DNA of 64,000 nucleotides from Colias croceus (lineage: Eukaryota; Arthropoda; Insecta; Lepidoptera; Pieridae), in contig NC_059562.1 of the NCBI RefSeq assembly GCF_905220415.1, positions 5,781,501 through 5,845,500 on the forward strand, written 5' to 3'. Positions 31,103-44,551 of the stretch are shown here, one piece after another. Under the pieces are notes generated by a model that was not told the origin of the DNA, did no database searches, and saw only the letters and a program-made list of their open reading frames with translations. Made by a program: the position numbers and the translations under genes. How positions within the stretch are numbered: position 1 is the stretch's first letter; each line of letters begins with the position of its first letter.

Positions 31103-32195
31103 AAATTATCATTTAAAATTATGTACAAAATATATTCGTAGCTTACAAAAAGCTTAATAATCTAAAAATTAAATATAGCAGCTATACGATGAGTAACGCG
31201 AATCGACGCTTGACATAACATTTCAGCAACCGATTGTCGCGTATAATATAAATCCACTTGTTTATTATACTTTGAATATTTAGAAAAAACATAAAAATAC
31301 TTGGCATCAGCCGTCTCTCGAATTAGATCCATGCTATATGACGACGGTGACGTTTCGAACGAGATACTGCTATTTTACGATCGCTATCATATAATCTATT
31401 CATTTATCTAATTAACGACCATCGGATTGTCTTTGGAATTTTATAGTTTTTTATGTGACTGGTTCATTATTGCGAAAACTGCGTTTGACAGGTTTATTGT
31501 GAAAGCTATATGCTGTTAATACGATGACAGTTAATTTACTATTATCAGCTCGTATCAGTGACTACTTCAAGGACACAGGCTTTCTTATAATCGGTGTAAG
31601 ACGTGGTAAGACCGAAAACAATTTTACATACTCTACAACTATGGATCACTTAAATTTGAATTGTGTTTCAGTATTCCTTATTATATAAATCTTGCAAATA
31701 TTTTTTAAGTAACATATTTTGTACCCAACCTTCTCTATGGTGTACAGCAAACTGTATTAAAGTATCTATAAAACGTAAAACATGTATACAAATTCAAAAA
31801 GGAATCAAAACTGAGAAGCTCTAGGTTCATTTAGTATCTTAAGCACTACTACGTAGGTATCTATTACTGAGAATAATAAAACATAATAAACCATTTCATA
31901 TATTATCACGTATAAGCAGGTGTTCCCGAACTTATAACTATTAAAGTATTTTGTATATTTCCCAACGTATTTGATACACAAATGACTCATCATTACATTA
32001 AAACGTATATTCGAAACACCTAATTATTCTAAAGCCCACTAAATATAATTAATCTCAACACAAAAACTATGTACACATCCAACCTTGCAAGTATGTAAAC
32101 AATTTTAAAATAGCCATCACTGAATTAGACTGCTAAGAAATACATTTGGCAAATATGATTGACATTAATAAAGATTCCTACTGGAGTCGCTCCTG

Positions 32196-32410
32196 GAGCA
32201 TTTACATCAAACGAGCGAACGCTTATTCTAACCCGACTTTGTCAAATTCTTTGAGTGTAAACAGGCTTATAGCATTCTTTCGTTGTTCTTAGTGCGTTCG
32301 CAATGTTCTAATACGGAACAACACTAATGAGAGTTTTCGTTTACACTAAAAGATCACGAGATAATGCTCTTGCTCTAGCTCTAGCTCTATGATCGTTTAG
32401 TCTAAATGCA
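32196..32410. mobile_element. Possible old MITE with 'gcatttaNNNNaaacga' ends
   Basis: 'gcatttacatcaaacgagc' at the left and 'gatcgtttagtctaaatgc' at the right are imperfect inverted ends. The interior is non-coding. No target duplication found. Confidence 0.45.
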
Positions 32411-32439
32411 CCGTAATAATATATTCTATCTATACACGT

Positions 32440-35400
32440 AAAAATGAATGTTGGTAAAGGCATAACTCAAGAATGGCTGGACAAATTCGAATTATTTACT
32501 TTTTGTATTTTCTTAAGGTTCGAGAAAGGTTTTTAAATACCTGATAAAACTTTGAATAACAAAAAAAATACGACCCGGGCGGAGCTGTGGCGAACAGTAA
32601 CAATATTTTATAAAAGTGCATATTTGTCTGTATGTCCTATAAAGAATCGTAAACAATGCATTTGATCATAATAATCTTCAGTAAAGTTTTGCGTATAAGC
32701 CCACGAAGCTTTCTGCGTTAGCACGACTATCTTCGAAATATACAGGCGAAGTCGGAGGGCAAAGCTGTAGCCAGTAGCTGTAGCTGAAGTAGGCTATAAA
32801 GACGATATTATATGAGATGTGAAAGATTTTTTAATTGTGATGGGTTTATTTATACATGTTATTGCGGTTTTGTTTTGAATTCGCGCTTTTGTTATTGTAG
32901 CCTTGCTAATGGCCCTTAGAATGTGCGGGAATATTCTGTAATCTGTTAAGTGTTTTATTTTAGTATTCATTTATTTGTAACAAAATATTAGGGACAAGAG
33001 TTTTCATTTGTTCATTTTGTTTCGATTTAATGTGTTCGTGAACATATTTTTGTTTCGTGGTCAGTTTAAATGTTATGTAATTATCTATTTATTACGGAAG
33101 CTAGGTGTTGACGTTTTTTATATGAACTAAATTATATTTTTACCTTGGTATAAGTTTCGTTGCGTAGTAAATGCATCGGAATACCCATAATTTATTAGCA
33201 TTTTACATTCGTAATTCGAGTTATTCAAATTATTTTCTGGTCAAAATTTCAGTAGTCAACAAGCACGAAGATATTTAACACCTAGTCAAAACTATTCAGA
33301 TAACTTCAAAATATACCTACAAATAAAATCTAAAATACACATCTTAATCCCTAACATCCATCAGTACTTCACTCTAAATACCAACTGCTTTGTAAAACAA
33401 AATTTTATGTTCCAGCCATACATCAAACGTAGACATCTTTTTAAACTGAAAAATTCCTCAAAGTGATGAATGAATTTGCTCTAGATAATGCTTATCCATG
33501 TTAATAGACACATAAATATTAAAAAATATGGCTTTAAATCATTCTCTTTGATTGAACAAATAGCAGTTGGAATGTTCAAGGAATTGTGATGTCTTTAATG
33601 TGAGTACGGGTAATCTTGCATAATTCCGCGGTTAGAATGTTATTGAAGTAGTTCTGTCTGTGTGTCTTGTGATATATTTTTGGAAAGGAATATTTGTCGC
33701 AAAAACCTTGAAAGTGATAAAGTAAGTGAGAGAAAATCGTTTCAGCACATGTGACATGCCTTCACGGATCTGTCAAACGCAAGGTCAAACGTGAAATTTA
33801 AATCGTAATATTTTCTGGAATTTACTAATTTTGCGTAGGTATCCACTACGAAATTTTCTGCCTAATTATTCTATAGGAATGCCTACAACGTATATTCACA
33901 AAAACTATTAAGTAAAGCTTAAGTGATTAACTCTTAATTCACTCTAATACACTTATAATACAAAAGTTGTAGTGTACCGAATTCCGACGGTACCCAAAAA
34001 AATATTTTAGAAACATCATCATTAGTAACATAAAATATTGCATTTAAGTATTCATAAATCTATTATATTTTTATAAAATACAACACAGGGAAACATGAAA
34101 AACGTGGTTACCGACCTACAACCAGAAAATATCCAAACGCCTACAAACAAATTAATTTCTAGGATATTTACATGACCGACATTTTAAGAGATTATATTCT
34201 GACGTCAACATATAGGTCGGAATCTATTCATGAACGTATGAATCCCTGTAATATTATAAATATAAGAGTTTTGTCTATTTTTATTTGTAACTTTCTAACA
34301 TCAAAATGCCTAGCTCTTATTACAGATGGTTTTAGAGCGTCGCAAATAGGCTCTTGTAGAACTGTCTAATTAGTTTAAAATCCTGTAGATACATAACAAA
34401 GAACACAAAATATAGATATTATGTGACTTAGAAATTATTATACAAAACTCTATCTTTAACTCTACAATGAATAAATCTATTTTAATTCGTTAAAACATTA
34501 AAATATTTCCAATCAGTAATATTTGAGCAGAAATATCGAAATGATTAAACACCGACCACTCCGATAAAAAGCAACGAATAAAAGATACAAAATTACCCTT
34601 TGTATCGAGTATACATAATAAGTAGGTAATTATCGTCTAATACTCTAGTGTTTAGTTTAATTAAGCAATAGAATTACGTAAGTGAAAAATAAATACAAAA
34701 TGTTTCATAGATTGACACGATAATTTACTTGTAACTGAACTTTAGAACACAAAGAAAAATTATACACTTAGAAAAACAGCAAACGATAACCTAGGCTATC
34801 AATAAATCCCTAATAAAAGAAGTTACTTGAGACGCAATGTTTTATTATAACATTCGTGTTATTCAATGAAGCCTTGTGCGTTATTACAACAACCATAACT
34901 AGACGTCTAGGACTAAACATCTGTCACAAATAATAATATCTAACAAATAATCAATTAGTACTTACTAACGATCACATATCCGCAGGATATTAATGCTTAC
35001 ACGGTTTCCTTGGTACGTTGGCCAAACTTCAATACGAATTAGTCATTCTGTTAGCAATTCGAATATTTTCATTTTGTTTCGACAAATTAGCGGCCTGTCT
35101 CCTTGTGTCAGAAATAAGAAAATGTTGAATTTGTACGCGACTTGTTTAACATTTAGATATCAGTTTGGAATTTAGTATTTGGTCAAGAAAATATAGTTGA
35201 TAATAATGTATTATACGATGTAGCAAAATTGACGTATGAAAAATGCCGACTCTAAACAATATTTTGTACGTGTCTCTAAACTATTTTACAGTAAGTTTTT
35301 GAATTAGTCAATAAACTATCAGTATAGAATGAAACTTGAGGTATAAGAAAATCGCTACACAGAAATACGCTAGCCAGAACGTGAAAATCTATCTTGCTTC

Positions 35401-35992
35401 ATAGGGAAACCCCAATAAATTCAAGTAGATGAAACTAACATTAATATCTATGACATCAAATATAATTTCAATCAGTCTAATCATCAAATCTATGAAACTG
35501 GGCCATTCCTTATGATTCAGAATATCACATCTGTCGATTAACGATTTATTAAACAAACAACGCAAAAATACGATCATACGTGTTTATAATTTTGTCGTAA
35601 TTTGATTGATTCGTTTCTCAATTGATTTAGCTTGGATATTTTTTCGTTAAAAGGTTATATAAATGTTTCTTTAAGTGGGTAGTAAACACATTAGAGTTAT
35701 TTACAAAAGATGTTATTCAATTCAACATTATTTGTTTTCAAAAAGTATTTCGAATCTTTCCAGAAAACAGAAATCTTCTTTAATAAATGAATTTTTAAGT
35801 AAACGAGTTCTTTGGTTGACATGTTATTTTAACTGTCCTACAATAATATTTCATGTTTTGTAAACATAATTAAGGTCAACGTTTTTATTTATACTTCATC
35901 TTATTTATATAGATTAAACAAACAAATTTTCATAGATTAAACAAGCAAAACTTTACCAAGTTGGTGAATAATTATAATAATATTGGAACAGA
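32440..35992. other. Long-isoform intron stretch, mostly unassigned
   Basis: A diverged type E relative is at 32440-32590 ('cataactcaagaatggctgg ... acccgggcggagct'). The rest is AT-rich with chance ORFs only. I see no exon or named element. Confidence 0.5.
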
Positions 35993-36125
35993 AATTCAAA
36001 CATTTATTTATTTAGATTTCTTCTAGAAGCACTTTTGAATCGTCTTAACATAGTTTTCCATTAACCACCGAAGGAATTAGTTTAAATTAATTTGAAATTG
36101 ATGTCTGATTTTATGGCATTGAAAT
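35993..36125. repeat. Retroelement-tail repeat, copy 2
   Basis: 'catttatttatttagatttc', 'ctagaagcacttttgaatcg' and 'cattaaccaccgaaggaa' parallel the copy at 22384. The orientation of the parent element is not known. Confidence 0.6.
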
Positions 36126-37580
36126 GCTTTATAAATATAAATTTAGAATAGAAAAAAACCTGCCTCGTGAAAGCTTTTTTATTAAATTAATTTATTTTCG
36201 ATTTAGATATTACTAACCCAGACAATGCGTAGATTATCATACCCGTTAAATATTAATTAACAATCAAACCGATATTTCGTGTTATTCTTCCAAATAATTT
36301 AAATTTCGATGATTCTAACCATTCAATTCTTTTGAATTTCTCACTTCTTCGCTACAAATGTACTACAAAAATTAAATTTATCATTCTACAGGTATTGAAA
36401 CGTCAAACTAATTAACCAAGGTACTCCAACCTTCGTGGCAGCCAACAATATGATTCCAGTAACATCTGGAGCCAAATTATACGTGACAAGGTGATGGAGA
36501 TGCGTTTATTAAGTTCCACCATTAAATAGTCACATTAACGTCTCTATTTAAATTATTGATGCTTTTTATTATTTGTATTTTGGTTTACAATATTGGCTAT
36601 TTAATAGATTATATTTGAAGTACTGAGGAACTACATAATAGATTATAGAAGTTGTACTATTGTCTCATAGGACGTGGATTATGTAAATAAAGATCTTTAA
36701 GTATGTAATTTTGTTATTTTATTGAATAAAATTTGAGGATCATATTTTGAATCATATTTTGTTAATCATTTCATTAGGCTCTCTTATCCGTAGAATCATT
36801 CAATGAGTCCTTTCTTATCCTGCTTTCTATGTAGGTAGTTAATAAATGGTATGATAGTACGTTAATACTTTCTAAAATGTTTCAAGCTAGATAATGATGA
36901 AGCTGAGTTAATTTATTCAGAAGGCTTTTTTGTATAAAAACCTTATTCAGACGACGCAGCCAGTAAATTTTCTTAGCCAAATATCATATACAGAACCCTA
37001 TAATCGTCATGTCGTCATAACCATAGTAAATTCACAAGTTAAAATAATTTTCATAGAGATAAACTGAAAATCCGCATTCCTTGCCCGACCCACTTGGCAT
37101 ACGACTTTCAAAGCTGTCGTTTAGTTTCCAAGATCTTAGGATAAAAACGTTCATTGAGTACATCCTTTATGATTGTAAAAAAATCCATATAGTAGGTACT
37201 GTTAAGTATTTTTTATGTTCGGTGTGATTGCTAAACCAGATACAAACAATTTCTGTTAGGTAAGGTATGAAAACGAGTATCTAATTTATATATTATAACG
37301 ATTTAGCATCAAATAATTTTATCTAGAAATGAAATATTGTTCTGTCCTTATTTTCAACTTCAAATATAATATAATAATACAATTCACTTTACTACTGTTT
37401 TTTTCTCCAATATCTACACAATAATTATATAAAGGATTAATTATTAATATGACGTGTACTTTAGTATTCTTATATGTAACGGGTAAATCAAATATTTCTA
37501 TGTAGGTAAATTTTTATAGTTATTGGGTCGATCCTAAAAATTCTTTCGCCAGCTGAAAGCTACATTTTTCTTCAGTCACA
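36126..37580. other. Unassigned intronic stretch
   Basis: AT-rich, no exon, repeat or structure that I can support. Confidence 0.5.
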
Positions 37581-37762
37581 TCCATACTAATATTTTAAAT
37601 GCGAAAGTAACTTTGTCTGTCTGTCTGTTACTCAATCACGCCTAAACTACTGAACCAATTTTTATCCCGGGAAAATGACGCAATCCCGGAAATCCCACGG
37701 GAACGGGAACTACGCGGGTTTTTCTTTGACTGCGCGGGCGAAGCCGCGGGCGGAAATCTAGT
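37581..37762 (-). repeat. Interspersed repeat type C, copy 5 (inverted)
   Basis: 'tccatactaatattttaaat', 'tctgtctgtctgttactcaa', 'cccacgggaacgggaactac' and 'gggcgaagccgcgggcggaa'. It is of the same subtype as 13228 and 54692. A partial type B-like tail ('aagtgaaaccgggacgagca') follows at 37788-37810. Confidence 0.8.
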
Positions 37763-37819
37763 AGGCTATATTTTATTGTTTTTCCGAAGTGAAACCGGGA
37801 CGAGCAGCTAATTGTAAAA

Positions 37820-40777
37820 CACATAGTTAATACAATAGACCTTCATAAGAAACGTTAGACTCGCGTCTATCTAGTCAGATAAATAGTATATTTCCAGTTC
37901 CAAAATATGGAGGCACAGAAATAATCTGGGACATGTCATAGTAAAGCGGCCAAGAATGTCACATCAAAATTATACATCCGTTCTACAGCTGCCGTGGGAC
38001 TGACTGATATACAGAAGTTTATATTTGATTAATACGATATTAAATTGTTCGAAAGTGAAGAAATTGTGAAATTGTCTAGACTTGATTATTTGTTGCGTGT
38101 TTAGGGGATATTTTTAACTGAATCTAGATGAATTTAGATTTGGAGATTTTATATTTAATTTTGCATTAAACGCAGTATTATAAATAAGCCTTCCGTATAT
38201 TGTACAGAAATATCATGTAGCAATCTTTAGTCAATCATTTGTCAAGTCAATTAAGTACATATCAATCCATATTTTAAGTTTTTCAGTTTTTGGCGTTTCT
38301 CTCTTTTGTATCACATTCTTCTAAAATTCATGGCATTTGGTTGAAATTTCAATGACTATTATTATTGAAATTAATAGTTCCATCAACATAAGCGTTACAT
38401 CTATATAATTATTAGCCTTGAAATCAGTATTTTCAAGTAAAAGTTATTGGAAGAACCAATATCTCTCTGAATTAGATCTTATTTTAGATCTATGCGTTGA
38501 ATGATATTAAATACGCATTTGATATCATGCCACGTGGCTTTTAACATGATTTACTTGTACGAATATAGTCCTTGAATATAAAATAGATGCAATTTAATAT
38601 ATTGAGAATATTATTAACGTCAAATGAATAGTTTGAAATTATTTTTAATCAGTTTCATACTAAAATTAAACTTTGTACATAAATCATATTATTTTTCTCG
38701 ATTCTATTACCAGTTTAACTTAACAATAAGGATTTTTATCTAATAAGCAATCTCTAAGAAGCAATCTAATACGACCATTCATAATATAAATACAAAAAAT
38801 CTACAGACTTCAAATTTGCAATTTTTCACATTGTACATTTTTTATTTGTACGCTTTTTTCTATCGAGCATTTTTAACAGACGAATTAAATTTTAGCACAT
38901 TTACATACGTAGTAGATACTGCATAAAAACTGCATATTCTGTAACCCGAATATCTGTAATAGAAGCCAATGTCCAGAATACGTGCGAACAAACTCGAGAA
39001 GTGTTCATAATATTAAATATATTCACAGAAATTTGGCTCGGACATCTAAAATGAAAAACATCAATAAATTTCATAATGATCACAACTGCTTGCTACTTAT
39101 GCGGTGCCGTAATAAATAGAGCTAGCTGGCTTAGCTGTGTCCACTGTCGCACGGGACGACACGACACGACAAAATTGTCGTGACACGTTATGTAATTGAA
39201 ACCGTGTAAGACAAGCGTAATAATTGTAAATAATAATATGTAATTTAAATATCTGCCATATCTGACTATATAAAGCAAAATAAACTGTAGACGTTTGCCT
39301 AAATATTGAAAGAAAATTAACCAAGGAATTTATTAGTTTATATTTTTCCTTTCAGGCGTTATATCCGTCAGAGTATTAAAAAATTATGTAAAGTGCAGAT
39401 TGATTTTGTAACTTTGAAATATTAACGAGTAATTGCGCAAATACAATCTATAAAAAAGTTGGTGTAGTGGAAACAAACTCTCCTAATTAATTGTGTTTAA
39501 GGTTGAATTTAAATTTTTGAACGCGAATATTCTAGAAAAAAATATTATTTGCGAACAGTGTCATAAATCATAGAAGCTTTCATAACCATGAAGGTTTTAT
39601 AACACATCCGCTTTCCAAGTTTAAAACCTTGTGAGTTTTATTTCTTCTAATAAATTAATAGTTTTATTCTTATCTATTATTTTAAATGTCATTTAAGTAT
39701 TTAAAAGTTTATTCTCATACAAGTTATAAAAGTTTAGACAGCTAAATAAGTTCGCCTACGAAACAATGGCATTGTCTGTAGCGCTCCAATATTGAACGAT
39801 CCGTAGCTAACGCGTAGCACTTCGTAGCATCATTTTACTCACCAATACAATAGCAATATAATGACAATTAATTATCTACATGTATAGTGTTATCTATGGA
39901 TAGAATATGGAATGTCGTACTCCCGCCATTTTGAATTTCAAACACCAAATTTAATTACCGAGCACTAGCACTACACTGGCCACAAACAATTTTTTTTCTT
40001 CTTTTTTTTAAATTCGAATTCCAGAGGACCGCTCTCCGGTACGCGCGAAAACCAACTAGACGGTTGAATCCGTCCTGCGTAGTAACATGCACCTTAGTAT
40101 TTATTTATATATTTTATTATAATTATATACCCATATATTTGCCGGATTTCGACAAGTGTTGTGCTCGTTGAATTATGTCGCGCTTGCCCTTTCTTAAGGT
40201 TTTTGTATAAATAGTTAGTGGTCAGTGCTTCCTGATGTTTTATCATTAAATTAACGTATTTCATTAGATGTAACATTTGTGTTAAAATAATAGAAGTGTC
40301 ATTCTAAATTTGTTGGATACCTACTGTGTTAATTGAATAGTTGGATAATACTTTTATATTTCTTTTAGGTTTTCCTTACATAGGAATGAACCCAGGATGT
40401 GAACTTAAAAGACGATCTTGTTGTAGTTTTAAAAGAGATACTATTTTTCACACAAATAATTATTACGGGAATCAAACCTAGAACCTAGACGTGTAGCGAA
40501 AACGTGATTAAATAAAGTAAATTAGTTAATTACGTACCTATACTGTACATTATTAAATAATGTTAATAGTATCAACAATTGTTTTTTAACATAGGCATTT
40601 TACCGAGCTTCAAATGGAACATATCATGAAAATATGCATAAGAGCATATTTTCATGCATATAAAAACCTCTTTTAAACCATACAAAACGTGGCCATCATC
40701 CTACTTCATTTCGCTTTCCTGTAAAAATGTGGATATCCATGTGTTTCTAAAAGAATGCTTCTTTTGTTCTAGGTATA
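37820..40777. other. Unassigned intronic stretch
   Basis: No gene is supported. A direct 'acgac' run ('gggacgacacgacacgac') is at 39158-39172. A 13-bp perfect hairpin ('catgaaaatatgc' and 'gcatattttcatg', loop 6) is at 40625-40656. 'ccgccattttgaa' at 39924 resembles a YY1-type site. Confidence 0.5.
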
Positions 40778-40925
40778 GTTTTATTTATTTATTTATTTAG
40801 CCTTTATAATCCATGACATTTAGATACAGTTTACAACAAAAGATACATAATACATGAAAATATTAAAAATGCAGTTAGGTTAAATGTCCTGGCCCCTTTC
40901 GGGTATAGGCCTCCTCCAACTGTCT
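40778..40925 (-). repeat. Retroelement 3' end with TTTATT tail
   Basis: 'tttatttatttatttagcct', 'ataatccatgacatttagat', 'taaatgtcctggcccctttc' and 'ggcctcctccaactgtctat' are in the order seen at the ends of a common lepidopteran retroelement. Confidence 0.65.
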
Positions 40926-41236
40926 ATCTAGGTATAGTTAGCATGTGAAAATTATAGTTGAGAGTTTCCATTTTCTTTAGAGAAAAAACATATGTTGAAC
41001 TAAAATCTTAACCACAACATTTCTTGAAGGCGATGAAAACAACTATTGAAAATTTAATTTTAATTTATCTGAGAAGAAACGTAAAAGTATTCAGGTAGGT
41101 ACTGCATAATATCACTCTCTATTGTAAAATATATATACCTTAAGTTCTCCAATTAAGTTGAAATACACAATTTCACTTATTTATTAGTGCAATCAACTTT
41201 ACTTGAACTTGAGGCATGATAAACTATGTCCCTACT

Positions 41237-41411
41237 TCCCTACTAATATTATAAATGTCTAATAACTTTGTCTGCCTGTCTGTCTATTACGCTTTCCCGC
41301 TTAAACCTCTCAACCGATTTTGATGAAATCGGGCACAGACAATCTTTAGACCCTGAGCTACCTTTTATTGCGAAATATGTACCACGGGCGAAGCCGAGGC
41401 GGACCGCTAGT
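41237..41411 (-). repeat. Interspersed repeat type F, copy 2 (inverted)
   Basis: 'ccctactaatattataaatg', 'ttacgctttcccgcttaaac', 'gcacagacaatctttagacc' and 'acgggcgaagccgaggcgga'. The 105-residue ORF across it is not a gene. Confidence 0.8.
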
Positions 41412-41585
41412 CGTAAATATAAATTTAAAAATATCGCACTACATTCAACTTTCTACATTTTATTTAAAACAATCTTCATAAAATGTGACGCAATACAAGA
41501 TTCTATTTGCATATGCAATTTGCAATTTGGATCCGGGAAATTGATAGAAATGGCGCCTGTGAGTCACTTGCGACGTAATTTTTAG

Positions 41586-41890
41586 AGTTCAGTATCGAAA
41601 GGGTAAAAACAGGACCCTATAAATAACACAGACTACGCTCTCTGTCTTCCTGTGTGTCCGACGTCCGTCCGTCAACAGGCTATATTTCATGAAACGTGCT
41701 TGATAGACAGTTAAATTTTTCAGATATAATGTATTTATGTAGCCGCCATTACAACAAATAATAAAAACTCGAGGTAGAGTAATAGTTGGCGCTGTCATAA
41801 ATTGAATGAGTGACCATTTTTTGCAGCTGCTCTTTAGCTTATTTGTACGGAACTCTTATTGTCGCGAGTCCGACTCGTACTTGACCATTT
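41586..41890 (+). repeat. Repeat of the 'gggttccgtac' family, undivided copy
   Basis: 'aaagggtaaaaacaggaccc', 'ccgtccgtcaacaggctata', 'tagccgccattacaacaaat', 'ttatttgtacggaactctta' and 'gcgagtccgactcgtacttg'. It gives the original order of the copy broken at 9321-10510. Confidence 0.75.
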
Positions 41891-42148
41891 TTTAATATTT
41901 TTTCATATTGAAGCGATGCCAAATGACATGGCGCTATATACGCAAACAGCTGTTGGGTATCTTGCGGGTATGTTAACTAGATCGTTATTACAAGAAAATG
42001 AATTTTTTGTGTGATTCGAAATGATAGCTACGACATTATACCTTATATGCGTATGTTAATAAGTAGTTTCCAGTATGTAGGAAGATAAATAAAAATCAAA
42101 AGTCTAGAAATTAATGGGTAGAGCAAAATGATCGTGATTTATAGAAAA

Positions 42149-42323
42149 TACTAGCGGTTCGCCCCGGCTTCGCCCGTGGTACATATTTCGCAATAAAAGG
42201 TAGCCTTTCTGTTGGTCTAAAGATTGTCTGTGCCAAATTTCATCTAAATCCGTTGAGAGGTTTAAGCGGGAAAGCGTAACAGACAGACAGAGTTACTTTC
42301 GCATTTATAATATTACTAGGGAT
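42149..42323 (+). repeat. Interspersed repeat type F, copy 3
   Basis: 'ctagcggttcgccccggctt', 'catatttcgcaataaaaggt', 'gattgtctgtgccaaattt' and tail 'tataatattactagggat'. Confidence 0.8.
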
Positions 42324-43208
42324 GAATTTATCGAAATTATAACTACAATTTTTTCTATTATAATAATTATAACTTCAATTTTCAAATTTCAGTTTCAAAT
42401 ATAAAGAAAATTTTAAAATGTTTGTGAATAATATAGAAAATTATACTTCTTTTACTTTAATCGATCCCACTGAAGTATCTCTCCAATATTTTTATGTTAA
42501 TTGTTTTAAGTTGAAAAAGAAACCGGTGATTAACCCTCTGCAATAAGAATAAGAAAAGCTCTCTATCAAGCCTCTATTAAAATTTATGATATTGTATCTT
42601 ATTTGCGTTTTAATGTATTATAAATTATATCTGTAATTTCAGAATTAACTACCTTAAAATCTCTAATACAGGTTTCACATTCAAATCTGCGCTAAATCCA
42701 TATTTATAACGTTACAAAATATATTCTATAAAATGACAGAAATTAATACATCTTCATTAAAACTAACATCATAATCTATTAAAACGTGCTAAACTATTCC
42801 TGGATGACACCCAAACCTTCAAACCTTTACACTCGTAAATTACTTACTTCCATGCTATTTTCTCTGTATTTCATATAAATACAACGATCTGTTGAAATGG
42901 GGTACTTGACCTTGTACAATATGCTTCAATGGGAATTTATTGATGCAATAAAAACGGAAAATCGACTTTTTACTGGTTATGAGGCGTTTGACAGGTGTCA
43001 CGTTGATGGCGCGTAAAATTTAAATTGCGGCTTGATGATTGGTCGTGGGCACAATATATTTGAATGCCGAAGGTGTGTTCAAATTATTTTTAAAATTGCC
43101 TGTTTTTCCTAGCTTGGAAAACGTTGTTTTGCCAGCACGCCCGAATCACCTACCGGTATTGATTTGAGCCTTTTCAGACCTTTACGAATTTGTACAAACA
43201 AAATTCAA
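42324..43208. other. Unassigned intronic stretch
   Basis: Mostly AT-rich. From 42990 it becomes GC-richer with 'gacaggtgtcacg', 'gatggcgcgtaaa' and a CCAAT-type 'tgatgattggtcg'. No exon seen. Confidence 0.45.
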
Positions 43209-43423
43209 GATATTATAAAGGCGAAATTTTGTATGGATGTATGGATGTTTGTTACTCTTTCACGTAAAAACTAATGAACCGATTACAATGAAATTTAGCA
43301 CACATATAGAAGGTAACTTGGATTAACACATAGGATAGTTTTTATCCCGGAAATCCCACGGGAACGGGAACTATGCGGGTTTTCCTTTGCAAACGCGGGC
43401 GAAGCCGCGGGCGGAAATCTAGT
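43209..43423 (-). repeat. Interspersed repeat type C, copy 6 (inverted)
   Basis: 'gatattataaaggcgaaatt', 'gttactctttcacgtaaaaa', 'gaaatcccacgggaacggga' and 'gggcgaagccgcgggcggaa'. Close in detail to the copy at 4711 in reverse. Confidence 0.8.
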
Positions 43424-43864
43424 ATTTTATATGTATATATATATCCTAAATATCCACTACAGATCGTATTTCCTTGCAAAAAATTTATCAACTGCTACGT
43501 ATATTCGCTACGTAGGTATATTAGCTTAGGACGACTTTATTAAAATAAGTCACGTAAGTTAGTTCTAAGTATAAATAAAGAAATAAGAAAAACATTTAAT
43601 TTGGTCCCCGATACATCACGCGTGTAAGAATATTGTGTATTCAAATATTTCATAAGAGATATATAGTAGAAAACATTAATTTATGTTTATAGACGAGCCC
43701 TTGATAACCTTGATCTATTTTTAAAAAGTAATAAACCCATTTCAAATATAACGAGATACATATATATATATAAATATAAATATCCGCCTATGATAGGATC
43801 ATAGGGCGGATGCTTTTCACATCCGTTTCAAAGATCAATTTTCCACGGTCAGTTAAGTAATAAG

Positions 43865-44025
43865 GGGCCTTAGACAAAGTAACAATTACAAAACGATGAC
43901 GAAGTTAGAAATCGCAAAAATGTATGGGATCGACATACGCCGCGTTAGATCACGGTCTATCTATGTCAATCTATGCGATTTCTAACTTCGTTATCGTTTT
44001 GTAATTGTTACTTTGTCTAAGGCCC
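43865..44025. mobile_element. Fold-back MITE with 52-bp inverted arms
   Basis: Left arm 43865-43916 begins 'gggccttagacaaagtaac' and right arm 43974-44025 ends 'gttactttgtctaaggccc'. They differ at about one base (gatgacg / gataacg) around a 57-bp centre. It is non-coding. Confidence 0.85.
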
Positions 44026-44075
44026 AAGGGCCTTTTTATTAAAATTTAACTTCTATATTTAGTTTATTTGTTACT

Positions 44076-44258
44076 TATAGCTAACCGCCCGCGGCTTCGC
44101 CCGCTATGTCCAAAACCTAATAAATACTAAAACCATCCTCTTGAAGCACTCTATCTATTAAATAAAACCGCATTAAAATCCGTTGCGTAGTTTAAAAGAT
44201 TTAAACATACAAAGGGACATAGGGACAGAGAAAGCGACTTTTTTTATACTATGTAGTG
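44076..44258 (+). repeat. Interspersed repeat type D, copy 4
   Basis: 'agctaaccgcccgcggcttc', 'gtccaaaacctaataaatac', 'cttgaagcactctatctatt' and end 'tttatactatgtagtg'. First element of the repeat nest 44076-44886. Confidence 0.8.
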
Positions 44259-44378
44259 CAGGTTGTTTCAAGTCGTAATCTGTATTTTTATATAATAGTT
44301 AATACGATGCTACGGAACAATGTGGTCACGACAAAGTCAATAAAGAAAAAGTATCTTAATGTGTTTTGAATCACTAAA

Positions 44379-44550
44379 TCTAATATATAAAAATCAATGC
44401 CACTTTTCGTTGTAATTCCATAACTCGAGAACGGCTGAACCGATTTCGATAATTCTTTTTTTATTATATTCCTTGAAGTACGAGGATGGTTCTTATGTAG
44501 AGAAAACGTTAATATGTACCACGGGCGAAGCCGGGGCGGACGGCTAGTAT
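44379..44550 (+). repeat. Interspersed repeat type E, copy 2
   Basis: Nearly identical to 20319-20490, with one base different near the end. It directly abuts the inverted type D copy that begins near 44552. Confidence 0.85.
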
Positions 44551-44551
44551 A

